NCBI GenBank assembly: GCA_037962975.1
Contig: CM075676.1
Location: 31,863,001-31,927,000 of the forward strand
Direction: 5' to 3'
DNA length: 64,000 nucleotides
Source of the DNA: Clitoria ternatea
Lineage: Eukaryota; Streptophyta; Magnoliopsida; Fabales; Fabaceae
Position 1 is the stretch's first letter. Each line of letters begins with the position of its first letter. The notes under the pieces are model-generated. The model did no database searches. It was not told the origin of the DNA and was given only the letters and a program-made list of their open reading frames with translations. Shown in pieces: positions 1 to 11,421 of the stretch. A program made the translations under genes and the position numbers.

Positions 1-1461
1 TCTTAACTCTCACAAGATTTTCGTACGTGTGTCAACTCTGAATTTTATCCCCTCATTTAGTTGCTATCATGAACCACCATGGGTGCTCCTTGAAGCTCGG
101 AAGCGTGGACCTTACAAATCAAAGCTTGAAAGGTGAGAAACCATTTAATTCTCTTGTTCATCATTCACAGCCATAGATGGGTATGTGTGTAAAAGCTAAA
201 ATCTCATGTGCATGTTACTAAGTAGTTGGTTGCAGGGACATCTTGAAGCAAACTGAAGAGGTCGTGAGGTAAAGACATTACTTGTTCTTCTAAATTTCAG
301 CCAAAGGGTAGAATCCATTTGCATAAAAGTTGAATTCCTTATGCGGTTGATTTATGGGCAGCATTGTGGTATTGCTGCGGATTGACGTTTAACGTATTGG
401 GAGCTTATCGGAAGGGTATCGGAAAGTGAAAACGCCTTTCGGTAAGCTGAATTCTTTGAAAATAAAGTCAGAACCTTAAGCTAACCTTGAATCCATTATC
501 TAATGCATATTAAGTGACTAAAATGATGAATTATAATTTTTACTAATATTTAGGGGTTACGAGAACTAGTGTTCCGGTGTTCGAAGGTTAAAGCTATACG
601 ACAAAATCGCGTTCTGGTACGTTTTATATGTACGAAGGATTACAATTTAAGAAATAAAGGGAAATTTAAAATCTAAAATTTCTATTTATGGTTTTTAAAA
701 GTCTAGGCATCTTATTCTTGATGTGGTGATGAATATGTTAAAGCTATTAGATTATAGTAAACTGATGATTATGTTATTATGTCATTCATTGTTGTTATAT
801 TGAAACCATGCTATATTGATAATTGGTTCATGAGAATGATGACTAGGTGATGGTTTAAAGATGATTTATGCTAGATTGTGCTATGGTTCATATTTTAAAA
901 CAGATTTTTATCTCATACCATCATATGTATTTCCAACACTATGGTTTGCTGAAGAGGTTGTCACATATAGTGTTATGGTTCACTGTACAGCCTGAGGCAT
1001 GTTGCTTTTGAGGTTACCAATTATAGTGCTATGGTTCACTGTGTGGTTACCCAGATGCCTCTCGACCATAGTGCTTTGGTTCACTGAGTGAGTTATCTTG
1101 CCACTTGCTTGATATCGTGAAGTCGGATTCGCATCTCATAGTTTTCTTGCATAATTAAATGAGAGATTTTAAAAGTCATAGCATCATCCTCTTACATTTT
1201 AATTTATAAAGCGATCGCAAATTGTTAGGTGTTTGATTTATGAGTCATTGTGATATGATTTATATTATGCTGAGATGCAGTATGTGTGTTCTAATAGATT
1301 ATTAAGTTGCCAACTATTTCCTTAAATTGTACTCACCCCCTAAATATGTGGATTTTCAGTGAAAGTACATGGAGATGATTTTGCCTCATGATCTGGGTGG
1401 ATAATGCAATGCCAATGCCATAGTGGATGCAAATTTTAGATGTGCGTTTGTGTAGTTATTC

Positions 1462-1506
<45 letters not shown>

Positions 1507-1695
1507 TGTGTGTGTGTCTATTGATATGACTATTTTGATGATCGTATTGGAGATGTGCATATATGGACGTGTATAACATGGTGTTGTTATTTTGATGACT
1601 TCGATGAACCCGTATAACAGTTGGGACTTTGAAATAGATATATTTGGCATGACTTGTAGTTGCTGAACAAATATGATGTTTTGTTCATTTGATAT
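1..1695. other. Non-coding flank resembling an old LTR, interrupted by element A
   Basis: No convincing coding region. The stretch contains an exon-like leader ending in a donor-like GT at 133 and, at about 1330-1359, a pyrimidine-rich CTCACCCCC...TTTTCAG acceptor-like site. The same layout occurs in the D and E LTRs, so this may be part of an old long LTR (inference). About 940-1090 holds three imperfect copies of a unit built around ATAGTGYTATGGTTCACTG. The sequence resumes at 17846 beyond element A. Confidence 0.4.
1461..1516. repeat. (AT)n followed by (GT)n microsatellite
   Basis: A run of AT dinucleotides passes into a run of GT dinucleotides. It explains the low-complexity reading frame seen on the minus strand here. 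Confidence 0.95.
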
Positions 1696-2397
1696 TGATC
1701 TGTCCTAGACCGGGGTCAAGAGATCCGGTCTCAAGCCAGTCACGAATAGTATATCAATACCGTATAATAGACCGGGTGTATGTGTATCCGGTGTAGGTAT
1801 CCGTTGTGGAGATCCTTCACACCGACCTAACGCGTTGAAGTGGGCGAATGGTGGTGTCACCTGCAAAGATTCTCCGACGCTCAAGTCAGTGATTATATTC
1901 CAAGTAGGGAATGTATTTAGAAGGGAATCAGTCGTAAAAGAGCTGAAGCAGAAGATCCTTAACTTCAATCATGAAGTTAGTTCATATACCTGATTGGCTC
2001 GATTAACGAGGACACGTTGGTGGGGAACCACCAACTCCCATTAGCATTATTATATTGCGCACTTACCTGCATGATTGGGTTAAGTGGCTATTTTATATTG
2101 AGCATAGAGAATGTAGACTAGGATTAGGGAACAAGTTGACCATTCCCGTGAGCAGAATTTGGCTCGTAGTGCAGGGAATTATTGATCAATCCCTGTAGCA
2201 ACAATCCTTGTCTTTTGCACAGTGACGTGTGTATTATCCGATGTCATGGTGTTATCCTGAACAACCGGTATAGGGAGAACGCCTGATACGAAATTACAGT
2301 CCGGATGTATACCGATGACACCGGTTACACGTAGATGTCTTATCAAAGACGTTGAAATATGTATAGCAGATCGGATACCGGTATTGAGACCGGATCA
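1696..2397 (-). repeat. 3' LTR of element A
   Basis: 702 bp, matching 17144-17845 apart from about five substitutions seen by eye. Bounded on the left by the target duplication GATAT and on the right by the polypurine tract. Confidence 0.95.
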
Positions 2398-2411
2398 TAT
2401 GTCCCCTAGCT
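2398..2411 (-). promoter_or_regulatory. Polypurine tract of element A
   Basis: On the minus strand the bases next to the 3' LTR read AGCTAGGGGACATA. Element B has AGCTAGGGGACAGA at the same place, so this is the expected plus-strand priming site for reverse transcription. Confidence 0.85.
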
Positions 2412-3387
2412 TGTGTGAGGGACCGAATGGTTGTTCACATAAGCTACTCAACCTGCGAGAGGTCTTAATATCGGTAAGCTTACGTGTGTAACAGTTCCTT
2501 AGCATCTGTTGTCATTCGTAAAGAACTGTTCTAAAATTAATAGATCCGACCTGTTGGTGCGTTCACAACGGATTCAGACAAAGATTCGTTGCGTGTGAGA
2601 ATTTCAAGAGTTTATTGGAATTGAAAGCTCTTGAAGTTCGTGTAACGGCTGTAAAGCGTGAATTGCGTTGCATGATTAGACATTAATGCTTTAATCACGT
2701 GGGCAAGCAATTATTGCGTCTGAGATGAAAATCTCATTAACCGTCGTTTTGGGCTTAATGGGCCTGAAGTTTTCGAAACTTGTGGGCCTAGTGGATAGCC
2801 CTTCACTGAGTCGCTATCGTTTTGGCGCCCAAGAATTTGGAACGGTTGTGTCGTTTCGCTTGTGAACGAATGCGTTTTATCGAGAACGACACAACTTCAA
2901 GAGGGGGTAACCGAACCTCTTCGTTTCCTATAAAAGGAATACTTAGTGGATTCTGGGTTCCACTTGCTTTTGTTTTCTCAATGAAACTCTGCAGAAATTT
3001 TGCAAGGAAGTTTGCTGCCTACATTGCGAGGGTTCTTTCGTTCCTCAAATTCATCACTGTCATTTGAGGTAATTATCTCTTCCTTGTTGCTCTAGTTTCG
3101 CTTTGGTTTGCAATTCTTAGTTATAGAAAGTAGGCTTCATCTAAGGGGGGGGGGAATCAGTTTCCCTCAACCCTAATAGTCGTGGGGAAGAATCCTTGTA
3201 ATTCTTCCTAAGACTGAATCGCGTCGCTCAGAAAGGGGATCTTACTCACTGCGGGAAGTGACCTTTCCCTTCTCAGAGTCGCCCTCTGATTGTAATTGCT
3301 TTTAAAATGCAGTGAGTAATGATTGCAACTTTCTGACGACATTTTATTTCTTATCATAGATTAAGGAGTTCGGTCTAGATATTTCCA
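2412..3387 (+). promoter_or_regulatory. Upstream/promoter region and leader of antisense gene aORF-1
   Basis: A TATAAAA box at 2929-2935 within CCTATAAAAGGAA is matched in element B upstream of its antisense gene (TATAAAA on the minus strand, 31158-31152). Upstream are GTCGTTT-type motifs (about 2735-2855) that also occur before the other two antisense genes. A possible leader intron runs from GAGGTAATTA near 3068 to an ATCATAG near 3360. The 81-residue open frame at 2822-3067 overlaps the TATA box and is probably not a gene. Promoter activity is inferred. Confidence 0.6.
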
Positions 3388-5662
3388 ATGGCAACTGGAG
3401 AAGGATCTTCTGGAGATAGTGCCATTTCGAAGACAGCTGAAGGTCTCTACAGCGTAGTTGCTTCGAGGCTGAATTGGGAGGAGGTTCAGGCTAAATGGCC
3501 TTTCTGTTGGGTGTCCAGCGAGTTTAAGGACTTGGCCTCTCGTCATGCGGATGAGGAGGGATCCCGGATTCAACCGAGGTTCGCGCTGAGTACGGATGAA
3601 GAGACAAAAAAGTGGTATAGGGTTTACGCACCACTTCCGACAGAGCGGATATGCCATGTCGTCCCCAACGATCGTTCAGTGTACATGTACGACTTCATCT
3701 TTCATTATTTGGGTGTCCGCTTCCCATTAACCGAACTCCAGATGAGTGTTTTGAGGTTTCTGAACTGTGCACCCTCCCAACTTCATCCCAACGGTTGGGG
3801 CCTCATCCGAGCTCTCGAAGTGCTTGGGGAGCACTTCAATTTCACGCCAACTGTAGCGATGCTGTTCTACTACACTCAGGTAGTTCGAAGGGCGAATAAG
3901 CAGGGCGGAGTTGGTTTGGTGACACTCCGGACTCTCTGTTCTTTTGTGAACTTTGAGTCTTATACTGATTCGGCCAAGGTTGATGGGAAGTCGTTTAAGA
4001 CCTACTTCACTCGCATCTCCATTAAGAAGGGCAAACCAAAATTTTGGAAGGACGAAGAGGATGTTGACAAATTTCCCCTGAGTTGGACACACAAACATTT
4101 CCTCTTGAGCTCACACGCGTACTACACTGATCAATCCGATCTGTCTCGTGAGACGTCGAGGGTGTTGTTCGCACTTGAATCGCACACTACAGGTCGTCAC
4201 GTCTTCTCGTGTAGGCATTTGCTAAGTAGCTCAAGCGGAGTCCGGGAGGAATATTTGCGTACTTCTCGTTTTATTTCATCTTTCATCCTTTACCAAATAT
4301 ATATAGAATATTTGTAGTTGCTGACATCTTGTGTTTGTTCATGTAGGTGAAATAGAACAAGAGACTCCGGAGATGGACAAATTGAAGAAATTCAAGGCGG
4401 CTGGTAAATCCGTTACCCGTGAGAATGAAGTGAAGCCCAGGCCCTCAACCAAGGATCGTCCTGAGTTAATAATACTGACCTCGGATGCTGAAGGGGACGT
4501 TCCGTTGGTTGAGGGCGGTTCTTCCGCCGCTGATGAATCCACGGGCCATCCTCCAGTTTCCGAGAGGAGAAGAAAAATCAAGAATGACTCAGTGGGAGGC
4601 CCGTCCAAAAAGCGCAAAACTCCGGAGGATAAGCTTGTTGAAACCTCGGAAGCAGTTGGTGCTCCCTCTAGTCTTAATAAAGAAACTGCTGCTGGGGCTT
4701 CTGGGTCAAATCCGACCTCCTTCCCAACGACCTCGTTTCTCACCCCCTTCCTCTCCTACGAAGGTTCTACTCCTGCCACTCTTCCACCACCGATGTACAA
4801 ACTCCGGCCTACGCTTAGCGTTAAAGAAATTGAAGAGGCGTGTGAGGCCGGAAGGTGGCAGCTAGCCGAACTTGCTGGAATGCTATCTTCCGTCAGCGAG
4901 TTGGCTAAGAACGTCAACAAGGTTGAGGAGCTGAGTGACAAATTAGAAGAGCTCAACCTTTCCTCAGAAAAAGACAAAGCCGCCATGAAGTTAATGGAAG
5001 ATCGTCTTAATAAGTCTAAGGAGTTTGGGGATCTCATAACTAAAGAGAATCTCAAGCTCAAAGGCGATCTTAAAAACTTGGAAGGCAAAGTGGCAGAGAA
5101 GGAGGAAAAACTCCGTAGCAGCCAGGATAAAAATAAGGCTGATGCTGAGGAGTGGTCTCAAAGGGAGAAGAAGCTCCTTCTTGAGATAGAGGGACTGAAG
5201 GCTAGGAAAGCGGAGCCCGAGATATCCAGTGAGGAGCTGTCCAAGTTGCGGGGAGAATTGGCTACAGCGAAAGCTGAGAGAGAAGAAGCTGTTGACATAT
5301 GCAGCCGAGCTGTTGAAGAGTCCTTCGGCCTAGCCATACGCCAAGTCTTCTACCGCAACCCCACTGCGAAACTTAACCTTTATGGGATGGATCCGTACTA
5401 TGAATTCCATGGGGGAAAGTTAGTCGCAGTGCTGGATGGTCGTCACGAAGATCCACCGACGTCCTTGTATGGTTTGGCTCCTCTTCCTGAGGGTCAATCC
5501 ATGGGACCTGATTACGTCTTTCCTGTGTCCGAGGTTCCCTCTTCTGAAGAAAGGGCTGAGGCTCCTGGAGGCGAGACTCCTGCGGAGGTTCTAAAGGAAG
5601 GAGCACAAGAGCCCAATGCTGAGGAGGCACAAAAAACTGAAGAACAGATTCCTCCTCAGTAG
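3388..5662 (+). CDS. aORF-1 of element A: antisense, spliced gypsy-type transposon protein
   Basis: Two exons, 3388-4258 and 4347-5662, joined over an 88-bp GT-AG intron, give 728 codons plus stop with no interruption. The donor follows the residues EEYLR and the acceptor is CATGTAG; the phase-1 position is the same in the two homologues. The first half holds the conserved core MYDF...LGVRFPLT...LRFLNCAPSQLHPNGW, which resembles the putative gypsy-type transposon domain (PF04195, Transposase_28). The second half has a charged low-complexity linker, a long coiled coil and a C-terminal block around ESFGLAIRQVFYRNP and YEFHGGKLV. Relative to its homologues it lacks the Arg/Gly/Ser-rich N-terminus. 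It is opposite to gag-pol. Function is unknown. Confidence 0.8.
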
Positions 5663-6132
5663 TTTTGTTTTTATTTACATGTATAGTTGTGTACCGGGAT
5701 CAACTCCGGATTTTAAACTATTGTATGTAATTTCATTTCAATGAATGAGTTTTGATTGAAGAAATTTGTCTTCGTCGTTTCATGTATATATAAATCGTTT
5801 CTAATCCGTTCTTTATAATTAATCTTAAGGCCGGATTGAAATAATAGCCTCGGAAGATTAAATAACAAATAAAATTTAGAACGGATAAATATATACATGT
5901 CCCCAAGTGCGTATTAAGAAGAAGATGCCTGTCTCTGGGGCATGATCCTTAATTCTTTTGGGGAAAGATGGGTCGATCCGCTGTTTAGCAAAGTAGTGTA
6001 ACAGGACGGATGACAGCTTCTAATCCGTAATACTCTTACAGGAGATGATAATATTGTTCCAAGTTTAGGGAACTGCAAGGAAGTGGTGTTTGAGTCCTTT
6101 ATCATAAGGATGATGATAGGAGTTTTTTCTAC
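5663..6132. other. 3' flank of aORF-1
   Basis: Soon after the stop comes GTACCGGGATCAACTCCGG (about 5691-5709). Nearly the same motif follows aORF-2 and the element B gene, and AATGAATGAG-type polyadenylation-like sequence follows at about 5740. No gene is seen in the remainder. Confidence 0.5.
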
Positions 6133-6796
6133 GCCAGGAGTTACGTCGTTGTATCACAGAATAGGTGATAAAGAGTATCCGTCCTGGGAGAATACCACTT
6201 GAAAGCGAAAGTGCGGACTGACTTTCGGAATTTTCCATCATAAAGATGATTATGAGTATTGATCATGCCAGGTGTTTTATCATTAAATCACTTCATAAGT
6301 GATTGAGATCATCCGTCCTGGGGAGGTGTACAGCACCAGAAGTTATAACATCGGATCACATAACAGGTGATTGAGATCATCCGTCCTTGTGGTGTGTATG
6401 GTGCCAGGAGTTACATCGTCATATCACAGAATAGGTGATTGAGATCATCCGTCCTGGGCAGGTACATCATGTCAAGGAGTTACATCGTCAGATCACATAA
6501 TGGGTGATTGAGATTGTCCGTTCTGGAAAAGTACACAACACCAAGAGTTGCATCGTCAGATCACAGGTTAGGTGATTTAGATAATCCGTCCTGGAGACAT
6601 TTTTCAATCGTAGGGGTACGGATTTAGTGAATACTTCTCAGAATGATGATGAGAATTGTTCATACCAGGAGTTACATCGTCGAATCACTTTATAGGTGAT
6701 TGAGATCATCCGTCCTGGAATGATTATTGGAGTTCTTCGTACCAGGAGTTACATCATCGAATCACTGAATAGGTGATTGAGATCATCCGTCCTGGT
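6133..6796 (+). repeat. Array of eight ~55-bp hairpin-forming repeat units in element A
   Basis: Units at about 6133, 6267, 6332, 6402, 6473, 6540, 6664 and 6740. A typical unit starts CCAGGAGTTACATCGTC, has ATCAC-loop-GTGAT in the middle and ends GATCATCCGTCCTGG. The outer CCAGG/CCTGG and inner ATCAC/GTGAT arms can pair, with a loop often AGAATAG. Spacers between units vary in length and sequence. Related units lie just downstream of pol in both A and B. Confidence 0.85.
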
Positions 6797-7519
6797 GAAT
6801 TTTTTCCAATCAAGGGAGTGCGGATTCAATTGGCAATTTTCGCTCCATCCGAAATCCGAGTCTTACCTCTACTAGCCCCCTAGCTGATGTGAGGAAGCAG
6901 TTGACTTGCTCATATGAGCTATATTGATCATAGTACGTTTGGATTTCGGATTTCCACCGAAGTGTAAATATCCGCTCTGGGAACCATGTTCCGTAGTGAT
7001 GCAATTTTAAGGGCGGATTCGATAATGGGAATATCAGAAGTTTATCAAATTTCGCAACCCTTGGTATTCGAGTAATGGTGGCCACGTTTCTAATGATTGG
7101 ACATTTAATGCTTTAATTCACGTGGGCGCGCCATTATTGCGTTGAGTGCGCATGTCTTATTAACTGTCACACATAGTATTGTTGGGCCTAGTATTTGGTT
7201 TTAATAGGCCCATTTTGATGGCTCTGTGACAAAACGATGGCATTTTTGCGCCTTGAGGTACTAAACGACAATTTTGGTCCACTAAACGGGGAGTCGTTTG
7301 GGGGTAAACGACAGGTTGTGTTTAGTGGGTATTTGAAAAATTTCTGTGCCCTGATATAGGCATATTTGGCAATCTCAGTTACCATTTCTTCTTGCTTCCT
7401 TGACGAACCTCTGCAAAAGTTCCAAGAAGTTCTTCGTGTCCGCCTCTGTGAATTTCAATTCACTATCCTTAGGTAACCACTTTCCCTTCGTTTTTTGTAT
7501 CTCTTTTCAATATTTGAGA
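6797..7519 (+). promoter_or_regulatory. Upstream region of aORF-2 with an internal PPT-like sequence
   Basis: At 6875-6893 the sequence GCCCCCTAGCTGATGTGAGG and the following bases (TTGCTCATATGAGC) resemble the sequence beside the 3' LTR of both A and B, so a second polypurine-tract-like region lies inside A. Farther on are several AAACGAC/GTCGTTT motifs (7235-7330), also found before the other antisense genes. A weak TATA-like TGATATAGG is near 7350. CTTAG followed by GTAACC near 7470 is shared with element B and may be a leader-intron donor. Confidence 0.5.
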
Positions 7520-10046
7520 ATGGCTAGGAAGGGTGTTAGCTTCAGTGGCGTTAGCCCTAGAGGAAGAGGAGGAAGGGCTTTGGCTCAAAACCCTAATGTT
7601 CGTGGTGGAAGGATCCCAGTGATCTTCCAATCGAGGCCACAGTATACAGGGGGGGAGGAGTCGCAATATCAAAGGCGAAGGGTGATTATACCCTCTTCAG
7701 AGTCTTCCTCCTCCAGTGAGAGTGTCGAAAGTGGGGATTTGTACCTCTCTGATGATGTGAAATTTTATCGCAGCATCAAAGCTTTCACAATGGTGACAAA
7801 GAAAGCCACTGGGAGAAAATCGTCTGAAGGGGAATCTCCTTCCGAGAAGTATATCTTGAAGACCCAATCCGGCCTATGCAATGTGGTTGCACACCGGATA
7901 GACTGGGTGAAATTCCAACAGAAACGCCCATTCAGCTGGGTGGCTGAGGAGTTTCGTGAAACACCATCCGTCCACGCTCGGGAGGATGAAGGGGAGCTGG
8001 AACCGCGGTTTACAGTTTGGAAGAAGGACAAATACAAATGGTGTTTTAAGGTATTCGCTCCCCTTCCATCAGTACGGATATGTCATACACCGGACGAGAG
8101 GTCCTTGTTCATGTATGATTTTTTATTTCTAAACTTGGGCGTGCGTTTCCCCTTGACAAAGTTTGAGATGGGCGTCCTGAGATTCTTGGACTGCGCCCCC
8201 TCGCAACTTCACCCTAATGGATGGGGATTGGTCCGCTCTCTTGAAGTGCTTGGGGAACACTTCAACTTTAAACCGACGGTGGCCATGCTTTTCTACTTCA
8301 CTCAAGTGGTCCGTCGTGCGAATAAGGAGAAGGGGGGAGTAAGCTTGATATCCCTCCGGACTCTCTCCAAGGTTATCAACTTTGAGGCGTACACTGACTC
8401 CGCCAAAGTTGATGGCCATTCATTCAAGTCCTATTTCACGAAGATTAGCGTCCATCCGAATGAACCAATTTTTTGGTTAACTGAAGATGGGATTCCAAAA
8501 TTCCTAGTGATTTGGACGCACGAACATTTTTTGTTGACCTCCCAAGCGTACTATACCGAGGAGGACGAACTGAGCCCAACCTCGATCTCTATTCTTTCGG
8601 CTCTGCAGTCCTACACAGCCTCACACCAATTTTTCTCCTGCAGGCGTTTGTTAGGAGCAAAGTCTACTTGCGAGGAGTATTTACGTAATTTCCCTGCCGT
8701 TCTTCATGTGTTATTATGTCATTTGCCTTGAAAATTTTACGTCTCTGATTGTGTCTTTTGACTGTGCAGGTGAAATTCAGAGCGAGTCACCAGAGATGAA
8801 TAGGCTAAAAGGACTCAAGGCCAGAGAGACTTCCGTTGCGGCTGAAAATGACATTCAGGCAAAGCGGAATTCAAAGAAGGCCACATCTGAGACAATAATA
8901 TTAACTTCATCTGCTGGTGACGATATTCCTCTGATCGAGGGCGGATCTGAGAAGGTTGTCGAGAAAAAGAAGAGGACGAAGCGTGATCCTTCGAAGACCT
9001 CAGACCGTCAATCCTCGCCCAAAAAGCCAAAAACTTCAAGAGGGGCTGCTGAGCCAGGGCCTTCTAAGGAAAAGAGAGCGGAAGGGTCTATTCCGGATAC
9101 CCCAAGTGGTGTTATCACATATGGGGCGAAGCCAATAACGACTTATTTCGCGCCCAAAGCCCCTTGCCCTCTTGAAGGTAGTTCCGGTCTTGTTCAACAT
9201 CCGGTGTATGAGGGCTCCGTTCCCGAGGGCGTTCCTGAATCCTCACCCAAGGTGAAGCCCTCGTTGAAGAGTGAAGAAATGATCAGAGCTTGCGACGACG
9301 GACAGAAGCACTTGGCTGAGTTATCCGAGCTCCTCAAGTCGGTTCGCGAGCTCACAAAAGAAAACGAGAGGCTCACCTCAAGGGTTGGCAAGGACAAGGC
9401 AATTATCCTCCAATTAGAAGGAAAATTAGAAACTTCCAGAGAAGAAACTTAGAAGAAGGATGAAGAAATTGCCAAGTTGAAGAACCTTGCCAAGGAGCTG
9501 GAGGGTCAGGTTCTTGATCAAAAGAAAATCAACGCTGACCTCCATGCCAATTTTTGTGTGGAGAAGGAATGCTCTTCGAAGCTGGAAGAGGGGTTGAAGG
9601 AGGCTAAGGTCGTCCATTCTCGAGGAGTGGATGATTGGTCACGTAAGGAAAAGGAGTTGTTCTTAAAGTTGGCAGATTCGACCGACGAAGTCAAGACCCT
9701 GAAAGCAGACTTAGACGATGCTGTAAACATGTGTGATCAGGCAGTCAAGGAGGCTTTCGGGTTGGCTGTTCGTCAAGTGCTATACCGGAATCCCAAGGTG
9801 TCAATTAATTTGAACGGTATTGATCCGTTCTATGAGTTTCACCAAGGGAAACTGGTGGCCATCGTTGACAATCATCATGAGAGTCCGCCTAACATACCTT
9901 ATAAGTTTGCTCCTTTACCTAAAGGTCAATCAATGGGACCTTCCCTCCTGAAGCCCACAAGTACAGGATCAAGCTCTCGCACTGAAGAAGGCAAGACCGG
10001 AGACAAAGGCAAAGGGAAGGAGGGAGACTCAAGCCAGAAAAAGTAG
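7520..10046 (+). pseudogene. aORF-2 of element A: second antisense gene copy with a nonsense codon
   Basis: Exons 7520-8684 and 8770-10046 flank an 85-bp GT-AG intron (acceptor TGTGCAG) at the same codon as in its homologues. The joined length is 814 codons, open except for an in-frame TAG at 9450-9452 in the coiled coil. I chose the ATG at 7520 because the frame upstream starts from TTG and because MARKG opens an Arg/Gly-rich N-terminus (GRGGR) like that of element B. The core LGVRFPLT...CAPSQLHPNGW and the C-terminal ESFGL-like block (EAFGLAVRQVLYRNP) are intact. By eye it is about as divergent from aORF-1 as from the element B protein, so the duplication is not recent. Confidence 0.8.
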
Positions 10047-10719
10047 CACCTTCCTTGTTTCCTTTTTCGTTTTATTGATTCGAATTCGCTGTGTTCCGGG
10101 ATCAGCTCCGGATTATTACACGAATTGTAATTCTCGTTTAATCAATAAAAGAGTTTTTTTTTTACCTCCATTCTTGTTTAGTGAGAAACAACTTAAATAG
10201 AGGGAATGCATGTGTATTATATCATTCCGGATTTAAGTAATGAAGATCGGATTGTAAAACAAAATCTCCATACCGGACTTATACATGCGAGATGAATTTC
10301 ATAATAAGATCACCGCTTGTGAGGGAACACATCATCGTGACAAAAACGGCTTAAGGGGAATGATTGTGATATCGTTTAGACGAGAGTTCATTCCTCAAGA
10401 TGTTCGTTAAACCGTTGATGCTGTCCCCCAGTTTCATTGGGTGATTATGAATTTGAATAAACTCGGAGTGAGATTTTCTCGTGAGAGCTTTTAAGAGTGA
10501 GGATTTAAAATAGAAATTCCTCTTCAAATATTTCCGACTGAGGGATTTCGGGTGAAAATGCCTTGGATTGTGGCGTACCCAAGTGAATTGTTTGTGTCGG
10601 AGTTTATGAGTCAGGTCTAAATTGAAGAATTGATGACTCAGAATTATAAGCTATAAAACTTCCAAATAAAGAACTTCATGAGAGTATTAATTTGGAGTTC
10701 AGTATAACTTACTTGTTGT
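10047..10719. other. 3' flank of aORF-2
   Basis: Contains GTGTTCCGGGATCAGCTCCGG shortly after the stop (about 10091), the counterpart of the motif behind aORF-1, and a polyadenylation-like CAATAAAAG near 10143. No gene is seen in the remainder. Confidence 0.5.
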
Positions 10720-11280
10720 GTTTGGAGTTCGGTTTGATCCTACAGTCCATGTCATTTTTGGCCTTCGGTTTAATCCTACTAGCCGTTCTTCAATTGGTCT
10801 TTGGTTTTATCCAATGACAATTCTTCACCGACGTTCGGTTAATCCTACTAGTCGTACTCAGAGTTCGGTTTAATCCTACAATCCGAGCCTTCAATACGGG
10901 GTTCAGATCAGGGCTAATCCTGAACCTACTGCGCCCGTCACTTGGGGTTCAGCGTGGTTTTGCAGAAGAACCAGCTTACTGCGCCCAAGCCTTCGCATGG
11001 GGTTCGGTTTGTGGCCTTGAAGAAGGACCAGCCCTACAACCCATGTAGTCTTCGAATGGGGTTCGGTTTGTGGCCTTGAAGAAGGACCAGCCCTACAACC
11101 CATGCCCTGAGGTTCGGTTTAATCCTACAACTCAGGTCTTCCCCGACGTTCGGTTAATCCTACTAGTCGTACTCAGAGTTCGGTTTAATCCTACAATCCG
11201 AGCCTTCACCGGTGTTCAGCCAAACTTACTAACCGTACCCAGAGTTCGGTTTAATCCTACAATCTGGGCCTTCAATACTT
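10720..11280. repeat. CGAAC-type subrepeats between pol and aORF-2 of element A
   Basis: Many degenerate copies of GTTCGGTTTAATCCTAC and two near-identical copies of a 59-bp unit (about 10997-11103) around GGTTCGGTTTGTGGCCTTGA. Element B carries the same 59-bp unit in five copies, inverted on the plus strand, consistent with the opposite orientation of the elements. Confidence 0.85.
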
Positions 11281-11288
11281 AGACACAC

Positions 11289-11421
11289 TCGAGGAGTTAC
11301 ATTGTCAATTACAGAATGGGTAATTGAGATCACCCGTCTTGAGTATGTTCTTGTGCGTTGCGCATATTCGAGGAGTTACATCGTCAACTACAGAATACGT
11401 AGCTGAGATCATCCGTCCTGA
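11289..11421 (+). repeat. Two hairpin repeat units just downstream of element A pol
   Basis: Units at about 11289-11342 and 11369-11421 match the ~55-bp units at 6133-6796 but have different stem arms: CAATTA/TAATTG in the first, and CAACTAC against GTAGCTG (one mismatch) in the second. Confidence 0.8.

Noticed and set aside
2822..3067. 81-residue open frame before aORF-1
   Set aside because: It overlaps the conserved TATA box, starts from a non-ATG codon and has no counterpart in aORF-2 or element B.
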